From assembly GCA_049522565.1 (NCBI GenBank), contig JBEKNT010000048.1, positions 1 through 23,803 of the forward strand: a DNA stretch of 23,803 nucleotides, in the 5' to 3' direction. Source of the stretch: JASHVB01 sp049522565. Lineage in GTDB: Bacteria > Pseudomonadota > Alphaproteobacteria > Acetobacterales > Acetobacteraceae. The position numbers and the translations under genes were made by a program. The notes under the pieces are model-generated. The model was not told where the DNA came from, did not search any database, and saw only the letters and a list, made by a program, of their open reading frames with translations. Positions 7,949 to 15,394 of the stretch are shown piece by piece. Position 1 is the first letter of the stretch. Each line of letters starts with the position of its first letter.

Positions 7949-8099
7949 GGTGAATCCTCTGCCGCAGACAAGGTACTCCTGATAGCACGGAAACGGCTGC
8001 TTTCGACCACGGCGGCCGATGCTGCGGCTCACGGTTTCGTGTTGTCGTGCCAAGCGCCCCAATCACTGACTCTCGGGCGGCGAGCCGCGCGACATCCAT

Positions 8100-8315
8100 G
8101 TCATTGCGAGTTCCCCACCGGCCAGCGGCCGACCCGCCCTGGATGAAACTGCGGAGGTCGCCAGGGGGGGAAGAGGCTCCCTCTCCCCTTGTGGGAAGGG
8201 GTTGGGGGGAGGGGTCGGTCGGAGGCTCGCACGGACCGCCCCCTCCCCCCAACCCCCTTCCACAAGGGGAGGGGGAGTTGTGTCTTGCTAGGGCGCAGCG
8301 ACGACGCAATCCGCG
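8100..8315. repeat. Dispersed palindromic repeat, copy B
   Basis: Begins TCATTGCGAGTTCCCCACC like copy A (TTGCGAGTTGACCACC) and shares the module CCCGCCCTGGATGAAACTG. Two arms of about 37 bases (8178-8214 and 8239-8276) rich in C/G runs, containing CCCCTTGTGG and its inverse CCACAAGGGG, enclose a 24-base loop. The element fills most of the gap between dctQM and the OmpA gene. Confidence 0.8.
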
Positions 8316-8343
8316 GCCGGCGTCGCGACTCCCGCGTCCGCGC

Positions 8344-10179
8344 CTACCGATACCGCGCCGCATGCGGCAGCCACAGCGTGATGCCCGGCAGGAAGGCGAT
8401 CGCCAGCAGGCACAGCAGCAGCAGTCCGAGATAGGCCAGCATCGGCTTCACCGTCACCTCGATCGGCACGTTGCCGATCAGGCACGCGCCATACAGCCCC
8501 AGGCCCAGCGGCGGCGCGAACAGCCCGATCCCCATGGCGATCACCAGCACCACTCCGTAGTGCAGCGGCGCAATGCCGAGCTGGGCGGCCACCGGCACCA
8601 GCAGCGGACCGAAGATGATCAGCGCCGCCGCACCCTCCAGCACCGAGCCCATGACGATCAGGATGCCGATCGACAGCAACAGGAACAGCGCGATGCCGCC
8701 GCTGTGCGACAAGCCGATCATCAGCTCGGCCAGTGCGTGCGGCACCTGCTGCAAGGTCAGCACGAAGGCCAGCGCCTGGGCGGCGGCGACGATGAACAGC
8801 ACCAGGCCGGAGCGGTTGGCCGACTGCACGAAGCTGCGCATCGCCGCGCGCGGCCCCAGCTCGCGGAACACCACGCCGCCGACCACGAACGCGTACATCG
8901 CGGCGAAGGAGGAGATCTCGGTGGCGGTCGCGAAGCCCGACTTGAAGCCGCCGAAGATGATGACGATCAGCCCCAGCGTCACCGCCGCGCCGCCCCACAG
9001 TTTCCCGATCGGCGTCTTCGGGCGGTCATCGGCTGCGATATGCGCCGCGGGCCGGCCGAACAGGATCGCCACCGCGATCAGCGTCAGCGCCATCAGCCCC
9101 GCCGGCAGCAACCCGGCCATGAACAGCCCGCCGATCGAGATGTTGGCGACGAACCCAAGGATGATCAGGTTGATGCAGGGCGGGATGGTCTCCGCCATCA
9201 CCGCCGAGGCGGACAGCAACGCCACCGCGCTGCCGGGATTCTGGTTGGTGCGCCGCGCCGCCGGGATCAGCACCGATCCCACCGCCGCGACATCCGCCAT
9301 CTTCGAGCCGGAGATGCCGGAGAAGATGACCATGGACAGCACCATGACCACGTTCAGCCCGCCACGCATGCGTCCGACCAGCCGCTCCAGCAGCTCGATC
9401 AGGCGGACGGACATGCCGTTCGCCTCCATCAGGTAGCCGACCAGGATGAAGAACGGGATGGCGAGCAAGACGAAGTTGTCGATGCCGCGCGCCATCTGCT
9501 GCGCCAGGATGACGCCGGGCAGCGAGCCGTCGACCCAGATGAAGATCAGCGCGGCCAGCGTCAGCGCGAAGCCGATCGGCATGCCGCCGATCAGGCAGAT
9601 GACGAAACCGGCGAACATCAGCGGCCCGGGGCCAGGCATGCTGTCGGGTGAGAGCGTGCCCCAGGCGTAGAAGATTGCCACCAGGCCGCCGACCACCAGC
9701 AGGGCGACGACGATGTCCGCCAGGCGATGGCGGCGGAAATCGTCCAGCGCGAACACCGCCATGCAGGCGCTGCCGACGCCCATCGGATAGAACGTCCATT
9801 GCAGCGGCAGGCCGGACCCGGTGGTCTGCCCGGTGGTCAGTTCGCCCAGGGTCAGCGCATCCAGCGCAACCGAGGCAGCGGTGATCAGCACCAGCAGCGC
9901 GGCGATCGCACCGCAGATGCGACGCGGTGTGGCCGGCATGCGCTCGGCGAAGAAGGCGATGCCGACGTTCTCGCTATGCGCCAACGCCGCGGCGGCGCCG
10001 AAGAAGCTCATCGCCACCATCAGCCCGCGTGCCACGTCGTCCGCCCACTCGAGCGGCGCGTTCAGCACGTAGCGGCACAGCACGGAATACGACACGACCA
10101 GCAGATCCGCCGCCAGCAGCAGCGCCGCCGCCGTTTCGACCACGCGCAGCAGCGGGCGGATGACGATGCGGTCGATCAT
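8344..10179 (-). CDS. dctQM: TRAP transporter fused small and large permease (DctQM)
   Basis: 611 residues, the length of a fused DctQ-DctM protein. Residues 1 to about 165 form a DctQ-like four-helix part (VVSYSVLCRYVLNAPLEWADDVARG is typical, quoted here as RYVLNAPLEWADDVARG). Residues from about 190 onwards form the DctM core with many helices and the family loop GISGSKMADVAAVGS. The inner-membrane protein uses an ion gradient to import a substrate delivered by a periplasmic binding protein. That partner, dctP, lies 163 bases upstream on the same strand. The start at ATG 10179 has no strong Shine-Dalgarno. Substrate unknown; organic acids are usual for this class. Confidence 0.93.
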   Translation of the reverse strand: MIDRIVIRPLLRVVETAAALLLAADLLVVSYSVLCRYVLNAPLEWADDVARGLMVAMSFFGAAAALAHSENVGIAFFAERMPATPRRICGAIAALLVLITAASVALDALTLGELTTGQTTGSGLPLQWTFYPMGVGSACMAVFALDDFRRHRLADIVVALLVVGGLVAIFYAWGTLSPDSMPGPGPLMFAGFVICLIGGMPIGFALTLAALIFIWVDGSLPGVILAQQMARGIDNFVLLAIPFFILVGYLMEANGMSVRLIELLERLVGRMRGGLNVVMVLSMVIFSGISGSKMADVAAVGSVLIPAARRTNQNPGSAVALLSASAVMAETIPPCINLIILGFVANISIGGLFMAGLLPAGLMALTLIAVAILFGRPAAHIAADDRPKTPIGKLWGGAAVTLGLIVIIFGGFKSGFATATEISSFAAMYAFVVGGVVFRELGPRAAMRSFVQSANRSGLVLFIVAAAQALAFVLTLQQVPHALAELMIGLSHSGGIALFLLLSIGILIVMGSVLEGAAALIIFGPLLVPVAAQLGIAPLHYGVVLVIAMGIGLFAPPLGLGLYGACLIGNVPIEVTVKPMLAYLGLLLLCLLAIAFLPGITLWLPHAARYR

Positions 10180-10193
10180 GGCGCCCGGTACAC

Positions 10194-10330
10194 CTCTCCC
10201 GCGGCGCGGGAGAGATCGGCGAGCACGGCGACGCCGGGTGAGGGGCGTAACGCACGTCCGCTTCGTGCGTCGCGCCCCTCACCCGCGACGCATCGCGTCT
10301 CGACCTCTCCCGCGCGCAACGCGGGAGAGG
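10194..10330. repeat. Three-hairpin intergenic element between dctP and dctQM
   Basis: Hairpin 1 is CTCTCCCGC/GCGGGAGAG (10194-10214, loop GGC). The central hairpin pairs GGGTGAGGGGCG...CGCACG with CGTGCG...CGCCCCTCACCC (10236-10284). Hairpin 3 is CCTCTCCCGC/GCGGGAGAGG (10304-10330). Hairpins 1 and 3 are copies of each other. Placement between a binding-protein gene and its permease suggests mRNA stabilisation or partial termination that lets DctP exceed DctQM; this role is inferred. Confidence 0.75.
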
Positions 10331-10342
10331 CGTACGCTCGCC

Positions 10343-11350
10343 TCACGCGGTCGTCGCCTGGATGATGTCCACCACCGGCTTGGCGTCCGGATGCGCCTTC
10401 ACAAACGCCTCGGTCTGCGGCTCGACTCGCTTGCGAAACGCCTCGCGGTCGCAGTCGAACACCGACACGCCCTTCCCCTTCAGCACCTCGATCGCCTCCT
10501 GCTCCACCGCCAGGCCATGCGCGCGGGTGTCCACCGAGGCCTTCTGCGCCGCATCGAGGAACCCGTCGCGCAGCTTCGGGTCCATCCGCTTGTACGTCAT
10601 GTCGCTGAAATATGTCGCCAGCGGCGAGAAATTGTGCTGCGTCAGCGAGTAGTCCTTCACCGTTTCATAGAACTTGCTGGCCAGGATGGTCGGCGGATCA
10701 TGCTCCAACCCGTCCAGCACGCCGGCCTGCAATGCGGTGTAGATCTCGCCGAACGCCAGCGGCGTGGCGGCGGCGCCCATCAGGCGCAGGCATTCGGTGA
10801 TCACCGGGTTCGGCAGCGTGCGGATTTTCAGCCCGGCCAGGTCCGCCGGCTCCTTGATCGGCTTCCGCGCCAACACGCTGCGCGAGCCGAAATTGTACGC
10901 CCAGCCGATCACGCGGATGTTGGCACTTTTCAACAGCGCGTCCTCGATCGGCTTCGCCGCGCCGGCGTCGAACGCCTTGGTCTGCTGCGGGAAGCTCTTG
11001 AACATATAGCCGAGGTCATACACCCCGACCAACGGCACCAGATTGGCGGAGATCGATGTGCCCGACACCATCATATCGATCACGCCGAGCTTCACCGAAT
11101 TGATGACGTCGATTTCCTGCCCGAGCTGGTTATCCGGGAAGAACTGCACGTCGATCTGCGCGTCCAGCCCGGCCGCTTTCAACTGCTTGATGAGGTTGTC
11201 GTAGTACACCCGGCCATTGGCAAAGTTCGGGTCGTTCGGCAGCGAGGACGACAACCGCATCTTCATCGGTGCGGCATGCGCGGTGCGGATGATCGCTGGC
11301 GCGGCGGCCGCGCCGAGCATGACTGCCCGGCGGGTGAGGCGAATGCTCAT
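10343..11350 (-). CDS. dctP: TRAP transporter substrate-binding protein (DctP family)
   Basis: 335 residues. The N-terminus LTRRAVMLGAAAAPAIIRT-AHA is a twin-arginine-like signal peptide, so export is by Tat or Sec. The mature part has DctP family segments, such as PADLAGLKIRTLPNPVITE with the conserved Arg that contacts the substrate carboxylate, and the LQAGVLDGLEHDP region. It binds the substrate in the periplasm and hands it to DctQM encoded next. The start is fixed by AGGAGG ten bases before ATG 11350. A weak promoter-like pair (TTGCCC and TAGCGA, 17 bases apart, minus strand near 11405-11435) lies upstream; a dyad TCGC-TATC-GCGA at 11403-11414 overlaps it. Ligand not predictable. Confidence 0.93.
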   Translation of the reverse strand: MSIRLTRRAVMLGAAAAPAIIRTAHAAPMKMRLSSSLPNDPNFANGRVYYDNLIKQLKAAGLDAQIDVQFFPDNQLGQEIDVINSVKLGVIDMMVSGTSISANLVPLVGVYDLGYMFKSFPQQTKAFDAGAAKPIEDALLKSANIRVIGWAYNFGSRSVLARKPIKEPADLAGLKIRTLPNPVITECLRLMGAAATPLAFGEIYTALQAGVLDGLEHDPPTILASKFYETVKDYSLTQHNFSPLATYFSDMTYKRMDPKLRDGFLDAAQKASVDTRAHGLAVEQEAIEVLKGKGVSVFDCDREAFRKRVEPQTEAFVKAHPDAKPVVDIIQATTA

Positions 11351-11466
11351 GGGTGACGGTCCTCCTGCGCCGGGATCGGCGCGTGTTCGTGTGACCGTGG
11401 TATCGCTATCGCGAACCTGTGCCGAGGGCAACAGACCGATCAAATGACCGCAAAGTTCGTCGCCTG

Positions 11467-11590
11467 AGCCAACGCCATCAGGCCAATGCCATCGGGCCAA
11501 CCCCATCAGGCCTACGCCATCAGGCGAACGGCGTCAGCCAACGCCATCGGGCCAACGCCATCTGGCGAACGCCGTCAGCCAACACCGTCA
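11467..11590. repeat. Nine-unit 14-bp tandem array
   Basis: Nine adjoining units of 14 bases (two of 13) follow the pattern GGCCAACGCCATCA: they start at 11467, 11481, 11495, 11509, 11523, 11537, 11550, 11564 and 11578. Units vary at one to four positions. There are no unique spacers, so it is not CRISPR. It lies about 120 bases upstream of the dctP start. Confidence 0.85.
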
Positions 11591-11685
11591 TTGCGAGCGA
11601 AGCGAAGCAATCTCCCGCGAGCCATCGCACCGATTCATGCGGGAGATTGCTGCGCTTCGCTCGCTATGACGGCGCGTTGGCTGAC
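11574..11685. repeat. 45-bp-armed palindrome (copy D of the CATTGCGAG family)
   Basis: Arm 11574-11618 begins GTCAGCCAAC and ends GCAATCTCCCGC; its complement lies at 11639-11685 with two mismatches and a two-base size difference. The loop is 20 bases. The arm contains CATTGCGAGCGAAGCGAAGC, a widely seen bacterial palindromic repeat. The outer ten bases of the arm are shared with the last units of the adjoining tandem array. From 11686 to 12052 I see no gene. Confidence 0.85.
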
Positions 11686-12052
11686 CTCAACGTATCGCGA
11701 TCAGAACGCGACCGGCCGCGCGGCAGGGCCAGGACCCGGCACCGCTGATGCGCGGGCCATTGCGCGGCGGACCAGGCGATCGATGCCTCCCCGAGCACCG
11801 CCTGCACGCCAGCCGGAAGGCGCGGAGCGCATGCACTGGCGGCCCGCCACAAGCCCGGCTCCGGTTACCGTTTCGCCCTCGGGTCTTATGCCAACCGCCC
11901 GTGCGCCTGACACCCTACGGTTTGCACCACCTCCCCCTGTGTCATGCCCGGCGCCCCGTTGGAGAGGCAATCTTTCGGGCGCCTCGTCTTAGCACCTCGT
12001 TAATCATCATGGTGCAGTGTCACCCGGCTTCCTTCAAAGCAGGACCAGTGCC

Positions 12053-12334
12053 ATGAGCATCGCAAGCGTTTCGGCCGCGCCAACCGCGGGTATCACCCAG
12101 CAATTGCAGAACCAGGCGCAGGCGCAGGCGGCCCAGGCCGCCGCCACGGCCCAGACCGGGACAGCGGGGCAGACCGCGGCCGCCGCGCAGGCTGGCGTGG
12201 CCCAGCAGATCGGCCAGGCGCATCACCACCATCATCATGGCGGCGGCGGCGCTCCTCCGTCGCAGTCGGCCGGCGCGGCCGCGCCCACCCCATCGACCAC
12301 CGGCGGGTCGTCGTTGCTCAACACGATCGCCTGA
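12053..12334 (+). CDS. Small Ala/Gln-rich protein with natural hexahistidine tract
   Basis: 93 residues, not recognised. Residues 14-55 are Ala/Gln/Thr rich and look helical (QQLQNQAQAQAAQAAATAQ). Residues 57-62 are six histidines coded by mixed CAT and CAC codons (12221-12238), then GGGG, a Pro/Ser/Ala/Thr linker and a C-terminal SSLLNTIA. No signal peptide or membrane helix. The start ATG 12053 follows GCAGGA by seven bases; an upstream in-frame ATG at 12017 is less likely. Histidine tracts can bind Ni, Zn or Cu, but no function is known. It is followed 54 bases later by a GNAT gene, with a GC hairpin (GCCCGG/CCGGGC, 12347-12364) between. Confidence 0.7.
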   Translation: MSIASVSAAPTAGITQQLQNQAQAQAAQAAATAQTGTAGQTAAAAQAGVAQQIGQAHHHHHHGGGGAPPSQSAGAAAPTPSTTGGSSLLNTIA

Positions 12335-12388
12335 CCCGGCGAGCGAGCCCGGGATCGGCCGGGCCCGCCTGATGGAGGACGCGGCGCC

Positions 12389-12898
12389 TTGAGCGAAAAT
12401 CGTTCGGCGTTTGCCCCGTCCGATGCCCCGCCCCCGGGCACGTTCGAGGCGATCTATGCCGCCCTCGAGGCGAGCTCCCTGGCCGTGATCGGGCCGGCGA
12501 AACCGCGCCTGCTGGTCATCCCGATCCGGGATGACGGCGGATCGGTGGCCGGCGGCCTGTGGGGTTACACCCTGTTCGAATGGCTGCACGTGCAGATGCT
12601 GTTCGTCCCCCAGCCGCTGCGCCGCCTGGGAGTCGGCGCGGCCTTGATGCGGGCGGCGGAAGCGGAGGCGCGGCAGCGCGGCTGCCGCGGCGCCTATGTC
12701 GATACGTTCAGCTTCCAGGCCGCACCGTTCTATCGCAGCATCGGCTTCACCCCGTTCGGCAAGCTGGACGACTGCCCGCCCGGGCATGACCGGCTGTACT
12801 TCTGCAAGCGCTTCGACGCCGCGCCCGTCCTGGCCGGAACCGCCGGTCGCGCCGCCGCCGCGCCGCCGGGCGATGCACCCCGGGGCATGGCCCATTGA
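12389..12898 (+). CDS. GNAT-family N-acetyltransferase
   Basis: 169 residues with a TTG start at 12389, supported by GGAGG ten bases upstream. The GNAT core runs from about residue 50 to 145. Motif A, RRLGVGAALM, is the acetyl-CoA pyrophosphate loop, followed by AEAEARQRGC and the motif B region AAPFYRSIGF. The last 25 residues are an Ala/Pro/Gly-rich tail. The enzyme should transfer an acetyl group from acetyl-CoA to an amine; the acceptor is unknown. The next gene follows within 80 bases in the same direction, so the two are probably co-transcribed. Confidence 0.85.
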   Translation: MSENRSAFAPSDAPPPGTFEAIYAALEASSLAVIGPAKPRLLVIPIRDDGGSVAGGLWGYTLFEWLHVQMLFVPQPLRRLGVGAALMRAAEAEARQRGCRGAYVDTFSFQAAPFYRSIGFTPFGKLDDCPPGHDRLYFCKRFDAAPVLAGTAGRAAAAPPGDAPRGMAH

Positions 12899-12977
12899 CC
12901 GGCACCTCGCGCCGGCGGTTGCGACCGGCCTCACGCCGGCGCGCCAGGCCCGCAACGACAGCCCGCACCGCCCGCCG

Positions 12978-14111
12978 ATGATCGACGCGGCGATCGTCGT
13001 CGGCGACCTGCTGCGGCCCGACGTCAACGGCCGTCCGGGTGGCGCCGACCGCCAGACGCTCTGGCTGTGGAACGCCATCAAGCGCCAGCTTCACCTGGCA
13101 TGCGGCCTGCCGGTCGAGCGCCTGACCACCGGCGACGCCCCGGCGCTGTGCGGCGGGATCGAGTCGTTGCGTGCCCCGGCAACCGCCGACGCGTACTGGG
13201 CGTCGATTTACCAAGGTCTGCCCGATGCCGCGTCGCCCGACCATGGCCGGCCCGGCGCCGCGCAACTCGACCGGCTGGTGATCGAACGGCTGCGGCGGCG
13301 CTTCTGCGTCGGCTACGAGCTGCCGCCCTGGCTCGTGCGATTGCTCGAGGCGCACGCGGTGCCCTATGTCGATCTGCGCCTGCACCCGATCCGCTTCATG
13401 GACGACCTGCTGTTCGCGGTGCGCGCCTGCTGCCCGGACACCCAGGCGGCACTGCTGTCGATGGCAGTCTCGGAGAGCGAGGTGCTGGCCACCGCCGGCC
13501 TGCGCGAGGCAATGTGCCGCTATATCTCCGAGGCGCGGGTGCCCGACAACACCTTGATGGTGGTCGGTCAGCGGCGGTTCGATTCGACCCAGATCGTCGG
13601 CGGTGACTTCTTCGACGCCCGCCGGCGGACCGCGGAGATCCACGCGCTGTGCGCCGGCCATGCGGCGGTCGTACTGAAGCCGCATCCGCTCGACCGCAGC
13701 CACAGCCTGCTGGAGGTGGCCGCCGCCGCGCCGAACCGCGTGATCGGCGTGATCAACGACAACGCCTATCGGATGATGGCCCTGCCGCAGGTCGGCGCGA
13801 TCCTGACGGTGAACTCCGGCGTGGCCTACGAGGCGCCATACTTCGGCAAGCGCGTCCATACCTTGGCGCCGTTGCAGATGCGCCTGGCATGGCGGGGCGC
13901 AGCCGCCGATGCCGCGGCGCACGCGTCGCTCGACGACGTGGTGTTGACGCCGGATTTCTGGCGCAGCGTGCTGGCGCCGCACACGCCGGTTTCGCCGCCG
14001 GACGGCATGCGGCTGCGGCCGAAGCCGAACCGGCTGCGCATTGCGCTCGACAGTTTCTGGAATTTCCAGGAGATCGATACCGACCGGATTCCGCGCCAGG
14101 CCAGCACCTGA
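12978..14111 (+). CDS. Capsule/polysaccharide biosynthesis-type protein
   Basis: 377 residues from ATG 12978. The C-terminal half has the pattern of capsular polysaccharide synthesis proteins of the KpsC/KpsS (Capsule_synth) kind: VVLKPHPLDRSHSLLEV, where KPHP is the characteristic motif, then ILTVNSGVAYEAPYFGKRV, a nucleotide-sugar-site-like Ser/Glu/Gly segment. Those families transfer Kdo to lipid acceptors or assist capsule export; which applies here is not clear. No signal peptide or membrane helix. The start is uncertain: no Shine-Dalgarno precedes 12978, and ATG 12873, overlapping the GNAT gene, would add 35 residues. Weak family match, moderate confidence. Confidence 0.65.
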   Translation: MIDAAIVVGDLLRPDVNGRPGGADRQTLWLWNAIKRQLHLACGLPVERLTTGDAPALCGGIESLRAPATADAYWASIYQGLPDAASPDHGRPGAAQLDRLVIERLRRRFCVGYELPPWLVRLLEAHAVPYVDLRLHPIRFMDDLLFAVRACCPDTQAALLSMAVSESEVLATAGLREAMCRYISEARVPDNTLMVVGQRRFDSTQIVGGDFFDARRRTAEIHALCAGHAAVVLKPHPLDRSHSLLEVAAAAPNRVIGVINDNAYRMMALPQVGAILTVNSGVAYEAPYFGKRVHTLAPLQMRLAWRGAAADAAAHASLDDVVLTPDFWRSVLAPHTPVSPPDGMRLRPKPNRLRIALDSFWNFQEIDTDRIPRQAST

Positions 14112-14245
14112 GCGCACCGTCGGCATACTCGCACCCGGTCATTGCGCGCCCTGCGCGACGCGGCAATCCCCCCCCGCCCGCAGGGCAATCGCATTTGGCT
14201 CGGGGGCCGGGTTAGGCTGTCGCCGTTCCATATCACCCTGGTTCT

Positions 14246-14289
14246 TGCAGGAAGCGCAGCAAGCAAGTGCAGGAAGCGCAGCAAGCAAG
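14246..14289. repeat. 22-bp tandem duplication
   Basis: TGCAGGAAGCGCAGCAAGCA followed by AG is repeated exactly twice, at 14246-14267 and 14268-14289. It leads straight into the left arm of the large inverted repeat that follows; bases 14281-14289 belong to both. Confidence 0.85.
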
Positions 14290-14460
14290 AATCAACACAG
14301 ATTTCACGGAAAGAAGATCTAGCCACAGATTTTCACAGAGACAATCGTGTTGCTCCCCTGGGATCCAACGACATTTTGAAAAGAACTATGGATTACGTTC
14401 TGTGAAACTCTGTGGCTAGATCTTCTTTCTGTGAAAATCTGTGTTGATTCTTGCTTGCTT
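14281..14460. repeat. Large inverted repeat with about 60-bp arms
   Basis: Arm 14281-14339 (starting GCAAGCAAGAATCAACACAG) and arm 14399-14460 are near-perfect complements; each contains GAAGATCTAGCCACAG and the CACAGATTTTCACAGA type of sequence. The loop is about 59 bases (14340-14398). The block is much more AT-rich than its surroundings. No open frame of note and no transposase. The CACAGAT-type sequence resembles repeats scattered in many bacterial genomes. Confidence 0.85.
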
Positions 14461-14562
14461 CGCCGCAATGGCCCCGATGCCTAAAGTGAGCTGGCGCACC
14501 GCGCGCCACTCCCGCGCAAATGCAATTCCCATGCCCTTCGTCCGGCAATCCGCTGTTGCTCA

Positions 14563-14680
14563 GGCGGGAGATTGTTTTGTCGCTGCGCTCGTAACAAGGA
14601 ACCAGCTCCCCTCCCGGCGACCTCCGCGGTTTCATTCAGGGCGGGTTGGCCGTCGCCGGCCGGCGGTCAACCCGCAACGC
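14563..14680 (-). repeat. Dispersed palindromic repeat, copy C
   Basis: Read on the minus strand it gives AACCCGCCCTGAATGAAACC, GCGGAGGTCGCC and later ACGAGCGCAGCGAC and CAATCTCCCGCC, the same order of modules as copies A and B. A shorter relative lies at 14138-14170 (GTCATTGCGCGCCC...GCGGCAATCCC). Together these repeats occupy most of the gene-free 14112-14695. Confidence 0.7.
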
Positions 14681-14695
14681 CCGGTGGCACGCCGC

Positions 14696-15394
14696 TCAAC
14701 CGCCGGGCTCGCCCCGCACCAGCCTGCGCAGGCCGGCATCGTCGGCGACCAGCGCCAGATCCGCCATGCCGATGAACAGCCCGGTCTCCACCACCCCCAC
14801 CACCCCGGACAGACACTGCTCCAGCGCCGCTGCATCCGGGATCGAGCCGAACCCGCAATCGAGAATGAAGTTGCCGCCATCGGTGCGGAACGGGTGGCCG
14901 TCAGCATCCCGCCGCAGCACCGGATGACCCCCGAGCGCGGCAAGTCGATCGGCGGTGGTCTCCCAGCCGAACCGCACCACTTCCACCGGCACCGGCGCGC
15001 TGGCACCGAGCCGGGCGACCAGCTTCGCCGCATCGGCGACGATGACCAGGCGATCGCTCGCCGACGCCACGATCTTCTCGCGCAACAACGCACCGCCGAG
15101 GCCCTTGATCAGGTCCAGCGACCCCGCCGCGATCTCGTCCGCACCGTCGATGGTGAGCGCGACGCGGCGATGCTCGGTCAGGCTGGTCAGGGGAATGCCG
15201 CTATCGCGCGCCTGCGCGGCACTGCGCGCGGAAGTGGGGATACCGAGAATGCGCAGCCCGTGGCTGACCCGCCGCGCCAGCGCGTCGATCGCGAAAGCGG
15301 CGGTGGAACCGGTGCCCAGGCCGACCACCATGCCGTCCTGCACCAGCGCCACCGCGGCCTCGGCCGCCGCGCGCTTCTGTGCGTCGCGGCTCAT
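14696..15394 (-). CDS. rpiA: Ribose-5-phosphate isomerase A
   Basis: 232 residues, the normal RpiA length. Substrate loop GLGTGST at 25-31, DGADE at 83-87 and KGLGGALLREK at 97-107 with the catalytic Glu106 are all present. The enzyme interconverts ribose 5-phosphate and ribulose 5-phosphate in the pentose phosphate pathway, in the cytoplasm. Its ATG overlaps the stop of the upstream dipeptidase gene by four bases (ATGA), so its translation is probably coupled to that gene. The start is certain on homology grounds, since MSRDAQKRAAAEAAV leads directly into the family core. Confidence 0.96.
   Translation of the reverse strand: MSRDAQKRAAAEAAVALVQDGMVVGLGTGSTAAFAIDALARRVSHGLRILGIPTSARSAAQARDSGIPLTSLTEHRRVALTIDGADEIAAGSLDLIKGLGGALLREKIVASASDRLVIVADAAKLVARLGASAPVPVEVVRFGWETTADRLAALGGHPVLRRDADGHPFRTDGGNFILDCGFGSIPDAAALEQCLSGVVGVVETGLFIGMADLALVADDAGLRRLVRGEPGG

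Noticed and set aside
8047..9651. 534-aa plus-strand frame opposite the TRAP permease
   Set aside because: It is Arg/His/Gln/Asp rich with no domain, and mirrors a clear DctQM gene; typical shadow in GC-rich DNA.
11467..11590. CRISPR array
   Set aside because: Units are only 14 bases and abut directly, with no spacers and no cas genes.
12221..12238. Hexahistidine tract as a cloning tag or vector contamination
   Set aside because: It lies inside a longer native frame, uses mixed His codons and has no vector sequence around it.
12020..13081. 353-aa minus-strand frame across the His6 and GNAT genes
   Set aside because: Arg/Gly-rich, no domain, and the plus-strand genes have ribosome binding sites and motifs.
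14112..14695. Insertion sequence suggested by the long inverted repeat
   Set aside because: No transposase frame exists between or near the arms; only a repeat call is supported.
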